Shown: positions 63,432 through 64,000 of the stretch, in pieces
Position numbering within the stretch: the first letter of the stretch is position 1
How the letters are laid out: every line of letters begins with the position of its first letter
Assembly: GCF_900110205.1 (NCBI RefSeq)
Contig: NZ_FOCV01000018.1
Location: forward strand, 79,469 to 143,468
DNA: 64,000 nucleotides
Reading direction: 5' to 3'
Source: Rhizobium tibeticum
GTDB taxonomy: Bacteria > Pseudomonadota > Alphaproteobacteria > Rhizobiales > Rhizobiaceae
Notes under the pieces: generated by a model
What the model was told of the DNA's origin: nothing
Seen by the model: only the letters and a program-made list of their open reading frames with translations
Database searches by the model: none
Made by a program: the position numbers and the translations under genes

Positions 63432-63548
63432 TCAATGAGTTGAAAAAACGCATTCTCTTAACACGTCTGAGCCTCGACGCTTGTGTTCTTGCGCGGTCAA
63501 AACGGTTGGCAAGATAATCAGAAATACTGCAATCAACCGAAGTTTCAT
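63432..63548 (-). CDS. Putative small exported peptide, 38 aa
   Basis: The frame reads MKLRLIAVFLIILPTVLTAQ then EHKRRGSDVLRECVFSTH: a signal-peptide-like start with a short basic remainder. GAGAGG lies about five bases before the ATG. No homologue is known to me. It may be a chance frame. Confidence 0.3.
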   Translation of the reverse strand: MKLRLIAVFLIILPTVLTAQEHKRRGSDVLRECVFSTH

Positions 63549-63784
63549 ATCGCCTCTCGACGCGCAAAAGTGGAACGGCCGGACGCGACCGATACCAGAC
63601 CTCAGCGTCCAGTGCGCGAGTTTGTCGCTTGAGCCTCAACATTCGGTTGCGATTGAGGCCTTGGCTTTGTCGGATGCAAGTGGCGAGTTCCATGGCGCTT
63701 CGGGCCGATAGCTGCCGATCCCTCGGCAGCTTCGCGCCAGAAGCAGCCGTATAAATCGTTGAGCAAATCAATTGGAACAACTGT
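63549..63784. other. Intergenic region near right edge
   Basis: About 240 bases without supported gene, of ordinary base composition for this part of the window. Confidence 0.3.
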
Positions 63785-64000
63785 TTACACCGTGATGCGA
63801 TGGTGGACTACGATACGGCGCGCGGCGGCCTCAAGGATTCGAGTCGAGCGGGGCATTAAGCCCAGCTCTTGATTGTATTCTCGACAGACTTCGCGTAAAA
63901 GCTTTAGGTGTGCAATCACGATGGAACCGCTACGATGGATGCGATTCACACTGAAGGCTTCGACGCTGCTTTGACCCTGACCGATCACATTGAGCACCTG
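63785..64000 (-). CDS. Hypothetical protein, C-terminal part, 5' end beyond window
   Basis: The minus-strand frame is open to the right edge and ends at 63785, giving at least 71 residues: QVLNVIGQGQSSVEAFSVNR near the edge, then a helix HLKLLREVCREYNQELGLMPRSTRILEAA and a basic end. The LKLLREVCREYNQELGL-PRSTRI arrangement faintly resembles the C-terminus of P27-type phage terminase small subunits, but the match is weak and unverified. Confidence 0.3.
   Translation of the reverse strand, partial: QVLNVIGQGQSSVEAFSVNRIHRSGSIVIAHLKLLREVCREYNQELGLMPRSTRILEAAARRIVVHHRITV

Noticed and set aside
1..64000. CRISPR arrays, rRNA, tRNA, insertion sequences
   Set aside because: No regularly spaced repeats, no CCA-type tRNA cloverleaf, no rRNA stretch and no transposase signature were recognised, although reading by eye could miss a tRNA.

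Overview
The window is a GC-rich, densely coded chromosomal segment from an alphaproteobacterium, almost certainly a member of the Rhizobiaceae (Rhizobium/Sinorhizobium/Ensifer group). The main evidence is a giant cyclic beta-1,2-glucan synthase (ndvB, about 2,840 residues) beside an opgC-type succinyltransferase gene, a 1,591-residue NAD-dependent glutamate dehydrogenase, and the order htpX-rsmB-heparinase-like-purH. I cannot fix the genus from sequence alone. No rRNA, tRNA, CRISPR array, insertion sequence or intact prophage was seen.

Layout. 0-1.1 kb: the 3' end of acs, a decayed thermonuclease gene and a small DUF1674 (SdhAF4-like) gene. 1.2-15.1 kb: housekeeping genes htpX, rsmB, heparinase II/III-like, purH, then on the other strand a UMF1-type MFS transporter and the large gdhB, then pdxY-like and a beta carbonic anhydrase. 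15.1-27.4 kb, minus strand: a lytic transglycosylase, asd, opgC and ndvB, forming an envelope and periplasmic-glucan block. 27.7-28.7 kb: three very small membrane or hypothetical proteins. 28.8-35.2 kb, minus strand: a complete dipeptide-type ABC importer co-directional with a membrane dipeptidase that is the first gene. 35.3-38.9 kb: a CUT2-type (RbsABC/IbpA-like) sugar ABC importer. 39.3-42.0 kb: a DUF1993 protein, galE/exoB and an isolated SAM methyltransferase-like gene behind an AT-rich leader.

42.0-50.5 kb is a kdp high-affinity K+ operon. In transcription order it encodes a 27-aa membrane peptide, kdpF, kdpA, a 51-aa membrane protein, kdpB, kdpC, kdpD and kdpE. Two of these small genes are easily missed. 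The leader carries a hairpin that would mask the first Shine-Dalgarno and a candidate KdpE box. 50.7-53.4 kb is a tightly overlapped phospholipid-type operon (plsC-like, cdsA, a frameshifted membrane gene, a CDP-alcohol phosphatidyltransferase with a variant active-site motif). 54.3-60.8 kb is a leucine/isovalerate catabolic operon, liuA-liuB-liuD-liuE-liuC, which takes isovaleryl-CoA to acetoacetate and acetyl-CoA. 60.8-64 kb is sparse: a DUF6880-like protein, several small orphan genes and an open frame running off the right edge.

The ndvB/opgC and kdp systems both serve osmoadaptation (periplasmic glucans and K+). Apart from the small kdp genes and the variant phospholipid operon, I saw nothing that I could defend as a wholly new system.
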